From JAFALK01 sp036500605 (lineage in GTDB: Bacteria > Pseudomonadota > Gammaproteobacteria > Burkholderiales > Burkholderiaceae_C), in contig DASYBU010000011.1 of assembly GCA_036500605.1 (NCBI GenBank), forward strand, positions 62,001-126,000: a DNA stretch of 64,000 bases. Direction: 5' to 3'. The notes below the pieces were generated by a model that was not told where the DNA came from, did no database searches, and saw only the letters and a program-made list of their open reading frames with translations. Within the stretch, counting starts at the first letter, position 1, and every line of letters begins with the position of its first letter. This document shows positions 54,578-63,000 of the stretch, piece after piece. Made by a program: the position numbers and the translations under genes.

Positions 54578-55314
54578 GCGTCGCGCACGTCGGCCAGCAC
54601 GGTCTGGCCGAAATCGGCTCTGCTCAGGTAACGCAATATCTTGGCGGCAGCTTCGTCCGGGCTGTCGAGCGCACCCTCGGCCTTGAAGGCGGCAAAGCGC
54701 GCTTGCTCCGGGAAGAGGGCAGGGTCGCCGCTGCGGAGCTGCAGCTGCATGTCGGTGTCGATGATGCCGGGCGCGAGCGAGACAACACTCACGCCGTCCA
54801 GGGCCATCGCACGCGAGAGGTTGTCCATGCCGGCCTTGATCGCGCAATACGGCCCCGAACCCGCCATCGCGCGACGGCCCAGGCCTGACGAGATGTTGAG
54901 GATGCGCTGCTCGGCGCTGCACGCCTTCGCACCTTTCAGAAACGCGTGCGAGAGCAGCAGCACCGCCTCCAGGCCGACGCGCACCGTGGCCGAGAGTTCG
55001 GCCAGCGTGTTCGATTCCACCGGCCCGGGCGTGCTGATCAGGGCGGCATTGTTGATCAGCGTGGCGCTCGTGAAGCGTCCTGCCGGCTGGGCTTTCAACC
55101 ATTCGAGCAAGCGTTCCGCCACGCCCAGCGGCTGACCCAGATCGGCCTGCCATTGCTCCAGCGGCACCTGACGGTTCTGGGCCGCGATGGCGAGCGCCGC
55201 GCTTTGTTGCCGCGCGATGCCGATCAGCACATGCTCGGGGCCGAGCAATTGGCGTGCAATCGCCTCGCCCATGCCGCGTGAACTGCCCGTCACGATATAG
55301 AGATGTTGGCTCAT
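54574..55314 (-). CDS. Short-chain dehydrogenase/reductase (SDR)
   Basis: The 246-residue protein has the Rossmann motif TGSSRGMG near the N-terminus, NNAA, a catalytic Ser in NISSGLGRRAM and YCAIK (Tyr-x3-Lys). It is closest in style to sepiapterin-reductase-like classical SDRs that use NADPH. Substrate unknown. The ATG at 55314 is preferred over an upstream in-frame ATG. It converges with the nucleoside operon. Confidence 0.87.
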   Translation of the reverse strand: MSQHLYIVTGSSRGMGEAIARQLLGPEHVLIGIARQQSAALAIAAQNRQVPLEQWQADLGQPLGVAERLLEWLKAQPAGRFTSATLINNAALISTPGPVESNTLAELSATVRVGLEAVLLLSHAFLKGAKACSAEQRILNISSGLGRRAMAGSGPYCAIKAGMDNLSRAMALDGVSVVSLAPGIIDTDMQLQLRSGDPALFPEQARFAAFKAEGALDSPDEAAAKILRYLSRADFGQTVLADVRDA

Positions 55315-55352
55315 GAGGTGCGTGTGGATTCGTTCAGAAGTCGGGTGAAGAT

Positions 55353-55925
55353 TCAAGCCTCAGGCTGCGCCCGGGCAATTCGAGCCCGCATGCATGCATG
55401 CATCAGGCGCGGCGCAGGCCGTCCACCATAAAGCATATCGCCAACGATCGTGTGACCGATGCTCATCAGGTGCACGCGCAGCTGATGGGAGCGGCCGGTG
55501 ATGGGTTCAAGTTGCAACCGTGTCTGATCGTCTTGCGCGCTCATCGCTCGGTAATGTGTGAGCGAAGGTTTGCCTTGCTGAGCATCGACCTTCTGGCGCG
55601 GCCGGTTCGGCCAATCGGCGATCAAGGGCAGATCGATGGCTTGCCAATCTGGCGCCTCCACGCGGCCCTCGACGATAGCGATATAGCGCTTCTTCACACG
55701 CCGTTCGGCGAAATCCGCGCTCAGCGCGCGCTGCGCCTCAGCGCCGCGCGCGAACAGCAGCAGGCCCGAAGTGGCCATGTCCAGCCTATGCACGATCAGC
55801 GCTTCCGGGAACTGGGCCTGCACGCGCGCGGCCGCGCAATCGGGCTCGCTGCGGCCGGGCACCGAAAGCATGCCCGCCGGTTTGTCGACGACGATGAGCT
55901 CCTCGTCGAGATGAACAATGTCCAT
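55353..55925 (-). CDS. RluA-family pseudouridine synthase
   Basis: The 190-residue protein has the RluA catalytic motif HRLDMATSG with Asp49, ITGRSHQLRVHL and GDMLYG. It isomerises uridine in rRNA or tRNA, although the site cannot be told. It lacks an S4 domain and is at the short end for the family. Its ATG overlaps the phosphatase stop (TGATG), so the two are co-translated. Confidence 0.9.
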   Translation of the reverse strand: MDIVHLDEELIVVDKPAGMLSVPGRSEPDCAAARVQAQFPEALIVHRLDMATSGLLLFARGAEAQRALSADFAERRVKKRYIAIVEGRVEAPDWQAIDLPLIADWPNRPRQKVDAQQGKPSLTHYRAMSAQDDQTRLQLEPITGRSHQLRVHLMSIGHTIVGDMLYGGRPAPRLMHACMRARIARAQPEA

Positions 55926-56401
55926 CAGAACTGGTGAATCCAGCCTGACTGCAAGGCGGACTGCGGATTGGAGCCCGCCTCGCGCACCTGGGTCAGGGCC
56001 TGCAAGGTCGGCAGACCCAGCGCCTTCAAGGTGCAGGCGGCGACCGTGCCGGTGCGGCCGATGCCGTGTGCGCAGTGCAGGAGCACGGCGTCCCCATCGC
56101 GCAGCGACTGTGCAACCCGCGTGACCAGCTCGCTGAAGGCGCGCGCCTCGCTGCCGAGCCCGAAGTCCCGCATCGGCAGATGCGCCCATGCAAAGGGCAG
56201 CGTGCCGTCCTGGATGGCCTGGTGATAGGCGGGAGACAGCTGTGCCACTTCATCGAGCGGATTGAGACAAACCACCAGCTTGAGCTGCGTGGCATGTGCC
56301 TCGGCCAGAAAAGCCGACCAGGATTCCAGCCGGCCCGGCATCGATTGAAGCCAGAGCTTGCCGGGAACGGGAGCGGGAAGGGTGACGGGACGGAAAGGCA
56401 T
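55925..56401 (-). CDS. Small cysteine-dependent (dual-specificity) protein phosphatase
   Basis: The 158-residue protein has the signature HCAHGIGRTG with nucleophile Cys110 and Arg116 (CX5R), and a general-acid Asp79 in MRDFG. Its short size and PAWAHLPM-like region fit CDKN3/DSP-type phosphatases. Substrates may be phosphoproteins or other phosphoesters. It starts at 56401; earlier in-frame starts lie within the regulatory gap. It is coupled to the downstream RluA gene. Confidence 0.8.
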   Translation of the reverse strand: MPFRPVTLPAPVPGKLWLQSMPGRLESWSAFLAEAHATQLKLVVCLNPLDEVAQLSPAYHQAIQDGTLPFAWAHLPMRDFGLGSEARAFSELVTRVAQSLRDGDAVLLHCAHGIGRTGTVAACTLKALGLPTLQALTQVREAGSNPQSALQSGWIHQF

Positions 56402-56460
56402 GTCGCTATTCTCAAGCCAAGTGGAGGGCTTCGGTATCGCCTGCGTTTTCGCATAGTTTG

Positions 56461-56475
56461 TAAACTTATGGTTTA
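56461..56475. promoter_or_regulatory. Inverted repeat TAAAC-N5-GTTTA upstream of MFS gene
   Basis: TAAACTTATGGTTTA has perfect five-base arms and sits in an unusually A+T-rich patch 46 bases before the MFS start. It is a candidate operator for the winged-helix regulator encoded after the transporter. No clear promoter boxes could be fixed. Confidence 0.5.
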
Positions 56476-56520
56476 AATATGGCATGATGAAGATCCGCTG
56501 CCCGTCCCCACAAGAATTCA

Positions 56521-57735
56521 ATGACCCAACCGATCAAGCATCCCTACTGGGTGCTGGCAGCCGTCTGCGCGATGGCGACGATGGCCAGCATGGGCGTGTC
56601 CATGCCTTACCCCATCCTCGCGCCGATCTTTGTCGGCGGCCCGGTCGACGCTTTCACGCATTTCGGCGGCTTTGACCCGCGGCTGCTGATGGGGGCCGCG
56701 CTGGCGGTCAACCCGGCCGGCATCCTGATCGGCAGTCTCTTCATCGGCCCGCTTTCAGACCGCTATGGCCGGCGCAACCTGCTGGCCTTCACGCTGAGCT
56801 CCACCTTGCTCGGTTACCTGCTGACGGCCTTTGCACTGGTGCAGCGCAACTATCTGCTCTTCGTCGCCGCGCGCTTTCTGACGGGCCTGACCGAAGGCAA
56901 CACCGCGGTCGCGCGAGCCTTGCTGGCCGACATGCATGAACAGATCGATCGCACGCGCGCCTTCGCCTGGCTCAATGCCTGCTTCTACATCGGATGGCTG
57001 CTCGGGCCTCTCGTGGGCGGGCTCACCCTGTCGCTCGGTGATGCCGTGCCTTTCCTGCTCTCCAGCCTCGCCGTGGTGCCCTGCCTGCTGGTGCTCTATT
57101 TCGCCTTGCCGGCGCAGCCGTCGCGCGGTGGGCCGCTGCATCTGCTCAAGGCCATGCGTGAACAGCAGGCGCTGGGCTTGCTGGCGCGTGACCATCGCCT
57201 CGTGCCCTTGTTCCTGCTCCAGCTGAGCTATACCTTGGGCATCAACGCGCTCTATGAATTTTCGCCGCTGTGGCTGCTGGAGGTGCTCGGTCTGGGCAGC
57301 GCAGGCATCGCCTGGGTCACAGCGGCGCAGTGCTCGGCCATGACGCTCGCCAGTCTCGCGGCGGGGCGCTTCAGCCGTGGCCCGCCCAAGCTGCCGCGCG
57401 CAGCGCACGCGGCCTTGCTGGCCGCAGTCTGCATTCTTCTGCTGGCCGCCGCGCCGGGTTGGCTCGGCGTGGTCTGCATCGTCGGTGCGGGCGCCGCGCA
57501 ATCGCTGTACAACGCGGTGCTGCCGGCCTGGATGTCCGAACGTTTTGCAGAGCACGGCCAGGGCCGCGTGATGGGCCTGCTGACCACGACCTTCTGCATG
57601 GCCAACGTCCTGATCGCGCTGATCGGCAGCGCGCTGGCGATGCTCTCCGTGCGCTCGGTGATGGCCCTGGGCGGCTTGTGCTGCGTGATCTCTTCGGTGC
57701 TGCTGCTGCGGCACGCGCGAAAGACGGCGGGATGA
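56521..57735 (+). CDS. Major facilitator superfamily transporter
   Basis: The 404-residue protein has about twelve membrane segments and the MFS motif A GPLSDRYGRRN between the second and third. It resembles drug-exporter MFS proteins (TetA/Bcr style). The substrate is unknown. It overlaps the following regulator gene (ATGA), suggesting an efflux pump controlled by its partner. Confidence 0.87.
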   Translation: MTQPIKHPYWVLAAVCAMATMASMGVSMPYPILAPIFVGGPVDAFTHFGGFDPRLLMGAALAVNPAGILIGSLFIGPLSDRYGRRNLLAFTLSSTLLGYLLTAFALVQRNYLLFVAARFLTGLTEGNTAVARALLADMHEQIDRTRAFAWLNACFYIGWLLGPLVGGLTLSLGDAVPFLLSSLAVVPCLLVLYFALPAQPSRGGPLHLLKAMREQQALGLLARDHRLVPLFLLQLSYTLGINALYEFSPLWLLEVLGLGSAGIAWVTAAQCSAMTLASLAAGRFSRGPPKLPRAAHAALLAAVCILLLAAAPGWLGVVCIVGAGAAQSLYNAVLPAWMSERFAEHGQGRVMGLLTTTFCMANVLIALIGSALAMLSVRSVMALGGLCCVISSVLLLRHARKTAG

Positions 57736-58343
57736 ACGGCACCGAGGATCGTCTGCTGCAAGCCTTGAAGAGCCGCGGCCCTCAGGCGGCAGCCACCCTG
57801 GCCGCTGCCTGTGCGATCACGCCGATGGGGGCGCACAAGCGCTTGCAGGATCTGCAGGTGCAGGGACTGGTGGAAGCCCATGACGAGACGGGCTCCGTTG
57901 GCCGACCGAAGCGCATCTGGCACTTGAGCAGCGCCGGACACGCGCGCTTTCCCGATCGGCACAGCGATCTGATCGCGCAAATGCTCGGCCTGATGGAGCC
58001 GCCAGCGCTGGAAGCGCTGATCGAGCGACGCGAGGCGCAGATGCTCAAGCAATACGCTGCGGCCGTGGCGAGCTGCAAGACCCTGGCGGCCCGAGTGCGC
58101 GCGCTGGCCGCGCAGCGTCATGCCGAGGGCTATATGGCGCGTGCCGAGAAGCACGGTCGCGACTGGCTGCTGATCGAGGATCACTGCCCGATCTGCATGG
58201 CGGCGGCGGCCTGTCAGAACTTCTGTCGCTCCGAGCTGGCCCTGTTCCAGCAAGTACTGGGCTCGAGCGTTGAAGTCAGCCGGGCTGAGCATTTGCTGGC
58301 CGGCGCGCGGCGCTGCGTCTATCGCGTCAGCCCGGGCAGCTGA
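57732..58343 (+). CDS. Winged-helix regulator with C-terminal Cys cluster (COG2345/SufR-like)
   Basis: The 203-residue protein has an N-terminal winged helix (about 5-70, with VGRPK in the wing) and a C-terminal part with Cys152, Cys155, Cys161, Cys165 and Cys195. The segment DHCPICMAAAACQNFC resembles the cysteine set of SufR-type regulators that bind an iron-sulfur cluster. It may sense oxidants or iron status and control its MFS partner. It converges with and overlaps the DUF1223 gene by 17 bases. Confidence 0.8.
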   Translation: MNGTEDRLLQALKSRGPQAAATLAAACAITPMGAHKRLQDLQVQGLVEAHDETGSVGRPKRIWHLSSAGHARFPDRHSDLIAQMLGLMEPPALEALIERREAQMLKQYAAAVASCKTLAARVRALAAQRHAEGYMARAEKHGRDWLLIEDHCPICMAAAACQNFCRSELALFQQVLGSSVEVSRAEHLLAGARRCVYRVSPGS

Positions 58344-59055
58344 GCTCCAGCGCCTGGGCTGTTTGATGGGTGGTCGCGTCGACCACAACGACCAGCAGCC
58401 TCAAGCCGGGATCAGGCGCCGGCAAGACAAGATCAAGCGCGTGGGCTGAATCCCAGGGGGCCTCGGTGCCATAACGCCGTACAACAGCGTCGTGGCGCAG
58501 CGTCACGCCGGCGTTCTCTCCGGCCCGTACGCTGGACCAGAGACCATCTTCGAGAACGGCCCACCAGAGCGAGAGGTGCGCTGGTGCGCCGGGCCGCGCC
58601 GTGGCTATCACCTTGATATCGTCGCCGCCGCGAACAAGGCTCAGATCCACCATCGAAGGCATGGGCTTGTCCGGCAGCCGCGGCCATTGCGGCCAGTCCT
58701 GTCCATTGACCTGCACCTGCGGCGTGTAGCTGTAGCGAGCGCCCGACCAGCGCTGCGACTGTGCCTGCCGCGCGCTGTAAGCTGCGCTGCCAAAGCGATC
58801 ACGCCAGCCCTGGCGGTCCCAGTAGTCGACGTGGAAGGCCGCACGCAGCACGTTCTTGTTCGACTTCAGCTCGATCAGCCAATGGTCCGCAGGCGGGCAA
58901 GAGTTGCAACCCTCCGAGGTGTAGAGCTCCACCACGGTCGGCACGCTGGCGCCTGAGACCGCGCGACAGCTGGGTTGTGCGAGCGCGGTAACGCTCAAGG
59001 CAGCCAAGCTGAGGCCAAAGGTGAGGGCGAAGGCGATGGAAAGAGGAGGGCGCAT
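58327..59055 (-). CDS. DUF1223 thioredoxin-fold exported protein
   Basis: The 242-residue protein has a signal peptide (about 1-26, ALA-QP) and a thioredoxin-like domain with CNSC (Cys50, Cys53) in VVELYTSEGCNSCPPAD, typical of DUF1223. It probably resides in the periplasm. Function of the family is unknown, but the active-site Cys pair suggests redox activity. A perfect palindrome lies 45 bases before its start. Confidence 0.87.
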   Translation of the reverse strand: MRPPLSIAFALTFGLSLAALSVTALAQPSCRAVSGASVPTVVELYTSEGCNSCPPADHWLIELKSNKNVLRAAFHVDYWDRQGWRDRFGSAAYSARQAQSQRWSGARYSYTPQVQVNGQDWPQWPRLPDKPMPSMVDLSLVRGGDDIKVIATARPGAPAHLSLWWAVLEDGLWSSVRAGENAGVTLRHDAVVRRYGTEAPWDSAHALDLVLPAPDPGLRLLVVVVDATTHQTAQALELSCPG

Positions 59056-59099
59056 CAGGCTGATTCTCCAGAGAGTGTTCCCAGTGGGTCGCGGCAAAG

Positions 59100-59115
59100 C
59101 TGTAAGACCTTACAG
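59100..59115. promoter_or_regulatory. Perfect 16-bp palindrome in DUF1223/VOC gap
   Basis: CTGTAAG-AC-CTTACAG (seven-base arms) lies between the divergent DUF1223 (start 59055) and VOC (start 59183) genes. It has the look of a dimeric-regulator operator and overlaps a possible TTGACG -35 box at 59118-59123. Confidence 0.6.
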
Positions 59116-59182
59116 GCTTGACGTCCACCGGGGCTGATCGGACGATCCTGCACACACAAAAGACGCCGCGGGAGGGCTGCTC

Positions 59183-59590
59183 ATGGGCTTGCTGAAGAAT
59201 CGTTCGATCCCCGAGTCCACGATCATGCCGGTGCTCGGCTATGCCGATGTGCCGTCGGCAGCCAACTGGCTGTGCGAGGCGTTCGGGTTCACCGCGCGGC
59301 TGCGCGTTGGCAAGCATCGCGTGCAGCTGATGTACGGCGACGGGGCGATGGTGGTCGCATTCCAGTCGGGGCCGGTGGGGCATGGCGTTTCGGTGATGGT
59401 CCGCGTGACCGAGATCGATCGCCACTGCGAGCGTGCGCGCCGCTGCGGGGCCCTGATCGTGCAGGAGCCGCAGACGCATGCCTACGGCGAGCGCCAGTAC
59501 ACCGCAGAAGATCCCGGTGGGCGGCTCTGGACCTTCACGCAGACGATTGCTGATGTCGAGCCGGCGGTCTGGGGAGGCGAGTTGCTTTAA
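59183..59590 (+). CDS. VOC/glyoxalase-fold protein
   Basis: The 135-residue protein has the VOC domain style: VLGYADVPSAANWLCEAFGF, then a DPGGRLWTF segment ending a second beta-alpha-beta module. Such proteins are metal-dependent dioxygenase/isomerase-like or antibiotic-binding folds. Which metal and which substrate are unknown. It sits between the palindrome and the MATE gene. Confidence 0.82.
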   Translation: MGLLKNRSIPESTIMPVLGYADVPSAANWLCEAFGFTARLRVGKHRVQLMYGDGAMVVAFQSGPVGHGVSVMVRVTEIDRHCERARRCGALIVQEPQTHAYGERQYTAEDPGGRLWTFTQTIADVEPAVWGGELL

Positions 59591-59640
59591 TTGCGTTGAA
59601 GCTCGCAGTTACTGCCGATTTCAGGGCTATCGTTGCGACT

Positions 59641-60978
59641 GTGTCGCTGCCCCGTCCCCGCCTGTTTTCGATTGCCTGGCCCCTGTTCCTGGAGATGCTC
59701 CTGGGCATTGGCGTGGGCATTGTCGCCACCGGCATGGCCGGCCATCTCTCCACCGATGCCGGCGCGGCCTTTGCGATGGGCACGCAGCTGGCAGCGACGC
59801 TGTTCCTGCTGTTCCGCATCATCGGCGCGGGCGTGAGCGTGGTGATCACGCAGAGCCTCGGTGCCGGTCGGCGCGAGCAGGCCGATGCGGTGGCGCGTGC
59901 GGCGCTGGGTGCCAGCAGCTGGATCGGTGGATTCTCCGCGCTGATGGCTTTGCTGTTCGCCCACCAGTTGCTGCGTCTGCTGAACACGCCCGAGGATGTC
60001 CTGCCGCTGGCCGAGCCGTTGCTGCGGTGGCTGGCGCCGGCCATTCTGCTGGATGTGTGGAATGCGTCGATGGTGAGCGTTATGCGCGCTCACATGCGCT
60101 CGCGCGACACGTTGGCGGTGATCGTGGTCATGCAGGCCATCGTGCTGCTGCTGGCCGTGCCGCTGATGCCGATGCTGGGTCTGCCCGGCTATGCACTGGC
60201 CTTGTTCGTGAGCCGCTTGTTGGGCCTGGGTCTGCATCTGTGGCTGTGGCGCTGGCGGCTTGGGCTCAAGCCGAGCGGGTCCGACTGGTGGCGGCTGCCC
60301 AGGCAGCATCTGGCGCCGGTGCTGCACATCGGCGTGCCCGGTGCGGGCGAGAACATCGCCTATCGCCTGTGTTTCATGGTCAGCGTGGCGGCCGTCGGCT
60401 CGCTGGGCACGCAGGCCCTGGCCACGCACGCCTATACGCAGCAACTGATGTATGTGGTGCTGCTGTTCGGGCTCTCGATCGGCTTTGCGAGCGAGATCAT
60501 GGTTGGCCACATGATTGGCGCGGGGCAGTTGCACGCGGCGCATCGCCTGGTCAGGCGCGCGCTGGGCATCGGCCTGGTCGCCAGCGTGTTGATCGCTTCG
60601 AGTTTCGCGCTGGCTTCACCTTGGTTGCTGCGTTTCTTCACGCAGGACGAGCAGATCATCAAGATGGGCGTGACGCTGATGTGGTGTACGGTGGTGCTGG
60701 AGCCCGGCCGCAGCTTCAACCTCATCGTGATCAATGCCTTGCGCGCGGCCGGCGATGCGCGCTTCCCGGTGATGGCAGGCGCCTTGTCGATGCTGTTCGT
60801 GCTGGCCGGCGGCTCCTGGCTGCTCGGCGTGCATTTCGGCCTGGGGCTGGTGGGCGTGTGGATCGCCTACGCCGCCGATGAGTGGATACGCGGCCTGATG
60901 ATGTGGCAGCGCTGGCGCAGCCACGGCTGGGTGCGGCATGCGCGGGCGACGCACCGGCGCGTGCGCGCCAGAGCCTGA
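59641..60978 (+). CDS. MATE-family efflux transporter
   Basis: The protein of about 445 residues has twelve hydrophobic segments and MATE features, including the N-terminal SIAWPLFLEMLLGIGVG and a mirrored second half with IGVPGAGENIAYRLCF. It likely exports cationic compounds using Na+ or H+. The GTG at 59641 gives a normal N-terminus; a TTG 45 bases upstream is also open. It ends just before the rpmE2 terminator. Confidence 0.85.
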   Translation: MSLPRPRLFSIAWPLFLEMLLGIGVGIVATGMAGHLSTDAGAAFAMGTQLAATLFLLFRIIGAGVSVVITQSLGAGRREQADAVARAALGASSWIGGFSALMALLFAHQLLRLLNTPEDVLPLAEPLLRWLAPAILLDVWNASMVSVMRAHMRSRDTLAVIVVMQAIVLLLAVPLMPMLGLPGYALALFVSRLLGLGLHLWLWRWRLGLKPSGSDWWRLPRQHLAPVLHIGVPGAGENIAYRLCFMVSVAAVGSLGTQALATHAYTQQLMYVVLLFGLSIGFASEIMVGHMIGAGQLHAAHRLVRRALGIGLVASVLIASSFALASPWLLRFFTQDEQIIKMGVTLMWCTVVLEPGRSFNLIVINALRAAGDARFPVMAGALSMLFVLAGGSWLLGVHFGLGLVGVWIAYAADEWIRGLMMWQRWRSHGWVRHARATHRRVRARA

Positions 60979-61003
60979 CCCCGATTGAAACTGAAGCGCC
61001 CAT

Positions 61004-61028
61004 GAAAAAAGCCACCCGAAGGTGGCTT
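61004..61028 (-). terminator. Rho-independent terminator of rpmE2
   Basis: Minus strand AAGCCACC-TTCG-GGTGGCTT is followed by TTTTC. It lies 26 bases after the rpmE2 stop and could also end the converging MATE transcript. Confidence 0.88.
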
Positions 61029-61053
61029 CTTGCAATCGCTGCCGAGGCAGGAT

Positions 61054-61305
61054 TTACTTCTTGAATTGCGCAAACTTGTTGCGGAACTTCTCGACGCGGC
61101 CGCCCAGGTTGTCGATGGACTTTTGCGTGCCGGTGTAGAACGGGTGCGATTCGCTGGTGGTTTCCAGCTTCACCAGAGGCATGGTCTTGCCTTCGATGTC
61201 GATCGTTTCCTTGGAACCCATCGTCGAGCGCGTGACGAATTGGAAACCGTTGGACTGGTCCACGAAGACGACTTCGCGGTAGTTGGGGTGAATGCCTGCC
61301 TTCAT
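61054..61305 (-). CDS. rpmE2: 50S ribosomal protein L31 type B
   Basis: The 83-residue protein starts MKAGIHPNYREVVFVD and lacks the zinc-binding Cys residues of the other L31 form, so it is the type B paralogue. It has the SHPFYTGTQKSIDNLGGRVEKF end. Type B L31 proteins are often used under zinc limitation, though in some genomes this is the only copy. Confidence 0.93.
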   Translation of the reverse strand: MKAGIHPNYREVVFVDQSNGFQFVTRSTMGSKETIDIEGKTMPLVKLETTSESHPFYTGTQKSIDNLGGRVEKFRNKFAQFKK

Positions 61306-61399
61306 GAGGAGCCTCTTGTGGGTTCAGTGCCGGGAGCCACGTTTGCACCGCGCAAACGCACTTTCTGACGGAGGAAACCAGAGATTATAGCCGCAAAAA

Positions 61400-61427
61400 C
61401 AAACAGCGCCCATAGGCGCTGTTTTAC
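61400..61427 (-). terminator. Rho-independent terminator of rho
   Basis: On the minus strand ACAGCGCC pairs with GGCGCTGT (arms 61402-61409 and 61414-61421) around a four-base loop, followed by TTGTTTTTG. It lies after the repeat element and ends the rho transcript. Confidence 0.8.
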
Positions 61428-61439
61428 TTGAGGTAGGCG

Positions 61440-61510
61440 CCGTGGAACCGGCTTCGCCGGGCCACTGGTGACGCCCCCTGAGGGGTGGCGCGCAAGCGCC
61501 TACGGGGTGG
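61440..61510 (-). repeat. Palindromic intergenic element, copy B (after rho)
   Basis: Reads on the minus strand as a close match to the element at 45122-45196 (GTAGGCGC stem, CCCCTCAGGGGG stem, ACCAGTGGCCCGGCGAAG, CCGGTTCCACGG). It begins directly after the rho stop codon at 61511 and precedes the terminator. Confidence 0.75.
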
Positions 61511-62773
61511 TCAACCTCCCCGTCGCATCATGTCGAAGAAATCGTGGTTGTTCTTCGACGCCTTCATCTTGTCGAGGATGAACTCCATCGCCTCGATCTC
61601 GTCCATGTTGTAGAGGAGCTTGCGCAGGATCCAGCTCTTTTGGAGGATCTCAGGCTTGAGCAGCAACTCTTCGCGGCGGGTGCCGGACTTGTTGATCAGG
61701 ATCGACGGGTAGACGCGCTTCTCGGCCATGCGGCGATCCAGATGGATTTCGCAGTTGCCGGTGCCCTTGAACTCTTCGTAGATGACTTCGTCCATCTTCG
61801 AGCCGGTGTCGATCAGGGCCGTGCCGATGATGGTCAGCGAGCCGCCTTCTTCAACGTTGCGGGCCGCGCCGAAGAAGCGCTTGGGGCGCTGCAGGGCGTT
61901 GGCGTCCACACCACCGGTCAGCACCTTGCCGGAGCTGGGCAGCACGTTGTTGTAGGCGCGGGCCAGACGCGTGATCGAGTCCAGCAGGATGATCACGTCC
62001 TTCTTCAGCTCGACCAGACGCTTGGCGCGTTCGATCACCATTTCGGCAACCTGAACGTGGCGGGCGGCCGGTTCGTCGAAGGTCGAGGAGATGACTTCGC
62101 CGCGCACCGTGCGCAGCATTTCGGTCACTTCTTCAGGACGCTCATCGACCAGCAGCACGATCAGATGGCAGTCGGGATGGTTGGCTACCAGCGCGTGCGC
62201 CAGGTGCTGCATCATCACGGTCTTGCCGGTCTTGGGCTGGGCCACCAGCAGGGCGCGCTGGCCTTTGCCGATCGGGGCGATCAGGTCAATGATGCGGCCG
62301 ACGATGTTGTCTTCGCTCTTGATGTCGCGTTCGAGCTTGAACTGTTCCTTGGGGAACAGCGGCGTCAAGTTCTCGAACATGATCTTGTGCTTGCTCTCCT
62401 CGGGGGTGAGGCCGTTGACACGGTCCACCTTGACGAGCGCGAAGTAGCGTTCGCCGTCCTTCGGGACGCGCACTTCGCCTTCGATCATGTCGCCGGTGTG
62501 CAGGTTGAAGCGGCGGATCTGGCTCGGGCTCAGGTAGATGTCGTCGGTTGACGCCATGTAGCTGGCTTCGATCGAGCGCAGGAAGCCGAAGCCGTCGGGC
62601 AGCACTTCGAGGACGCCGTCCCCGAAGACCTGCTCGCCAGCCTTGGCGCGCTTTTTCATGATCGCGAACATCAGCTCCTGCTTGCGCATGCGAGCGACGT
62701 TTTCGATCTCCAGCTCCTCGCCCATCGTGATGAGGGCGGAAACGTGAAGCGCTTTCAGTTCGGAAAGATGCAT
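61511..62773 (-). CDS. rho: Transcription termination factor Rho
   Basis: The 420-residue protein starts MHLSELKALHVSALITMGE, with an RNA-binding cold-shock-like domain (about 50-130, DGFGFLRS), Walker A in QPKTGKTVMM and the hexamer segment SSTFDEPAARHVQVAEM. It is an RNA-dependent ATPase that ends transcription. The ATG at 62773 is the family start. Length is exactly typical. Confidence 0.97.
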   Translation of the reverse strand: MHLSELKALHVSALITMGEELEIENVARMRKQELMFAIMKKRAKAGEQVFGDGVLEVLPDGFGFLRSIEASYMASTDDIYLSPSQIRRFNLHTGDMIEGEVRVPKDGERYFALVKVDRVNGLTPEESKHKIMFENLTPLFPKEQFKLERDIKSEDNIVGRIIDLIAPIGKGQRALLVAQPKTGKTVMMQHLAHALVANHPDCHLIVLLVDERPEEVTEMLRTVRGEVISSTFDEPAARHVQVAEMVIERAKRLVELKKDVIILLDSITRLARAYNNVLPSSGKVLTGGVDANALQRPKRFFGAARNVEEGGSLTIIGTALIDTGSKMDEVIYEEFKGTGNCEIHLDRRMAEKRVYPSILINKSGTRREELLLKPEILQKSWILRKLLYNMDEIEAMEFILDKMKASKNNHDFFDMMRRGG

Positions 62774-62960
62774 GGGTGAACACCCGGTGAAAGGTCCGAT
62801 ATCCCTGCCCAGGACCATCGGCCAAATACGTCGGCAAGCCGCCAAGCGTTCATGCGGCTGTCGTCAGCCATCACAAACAACGTCGATTCAAAACGCGGGA
62901 GCTTGGGCGCCGAGTCCATGCGCGGTAACCCATCAATGGGCCGGCATGTTGGCAGTTTCG

Positions 62961-62990
62961 ACTGGCGCGGTGCATGTGTACCGCGCCAGT
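62961..62990. repeat. Perfect 11-bp inverted repeat downstream of trxA
   Basis: ACTGGCGCGGT (62961-62971) and ACCGCGCCAGT (62980-62990) with an eight-base loop lie just after the trxA stop. No T-run follows, so it may be a weak terminator, an mRNA end stabiliser or an operator for rho. Confidence 0.6.
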
Positions 62991-63000
62991 CTGGGGATGA

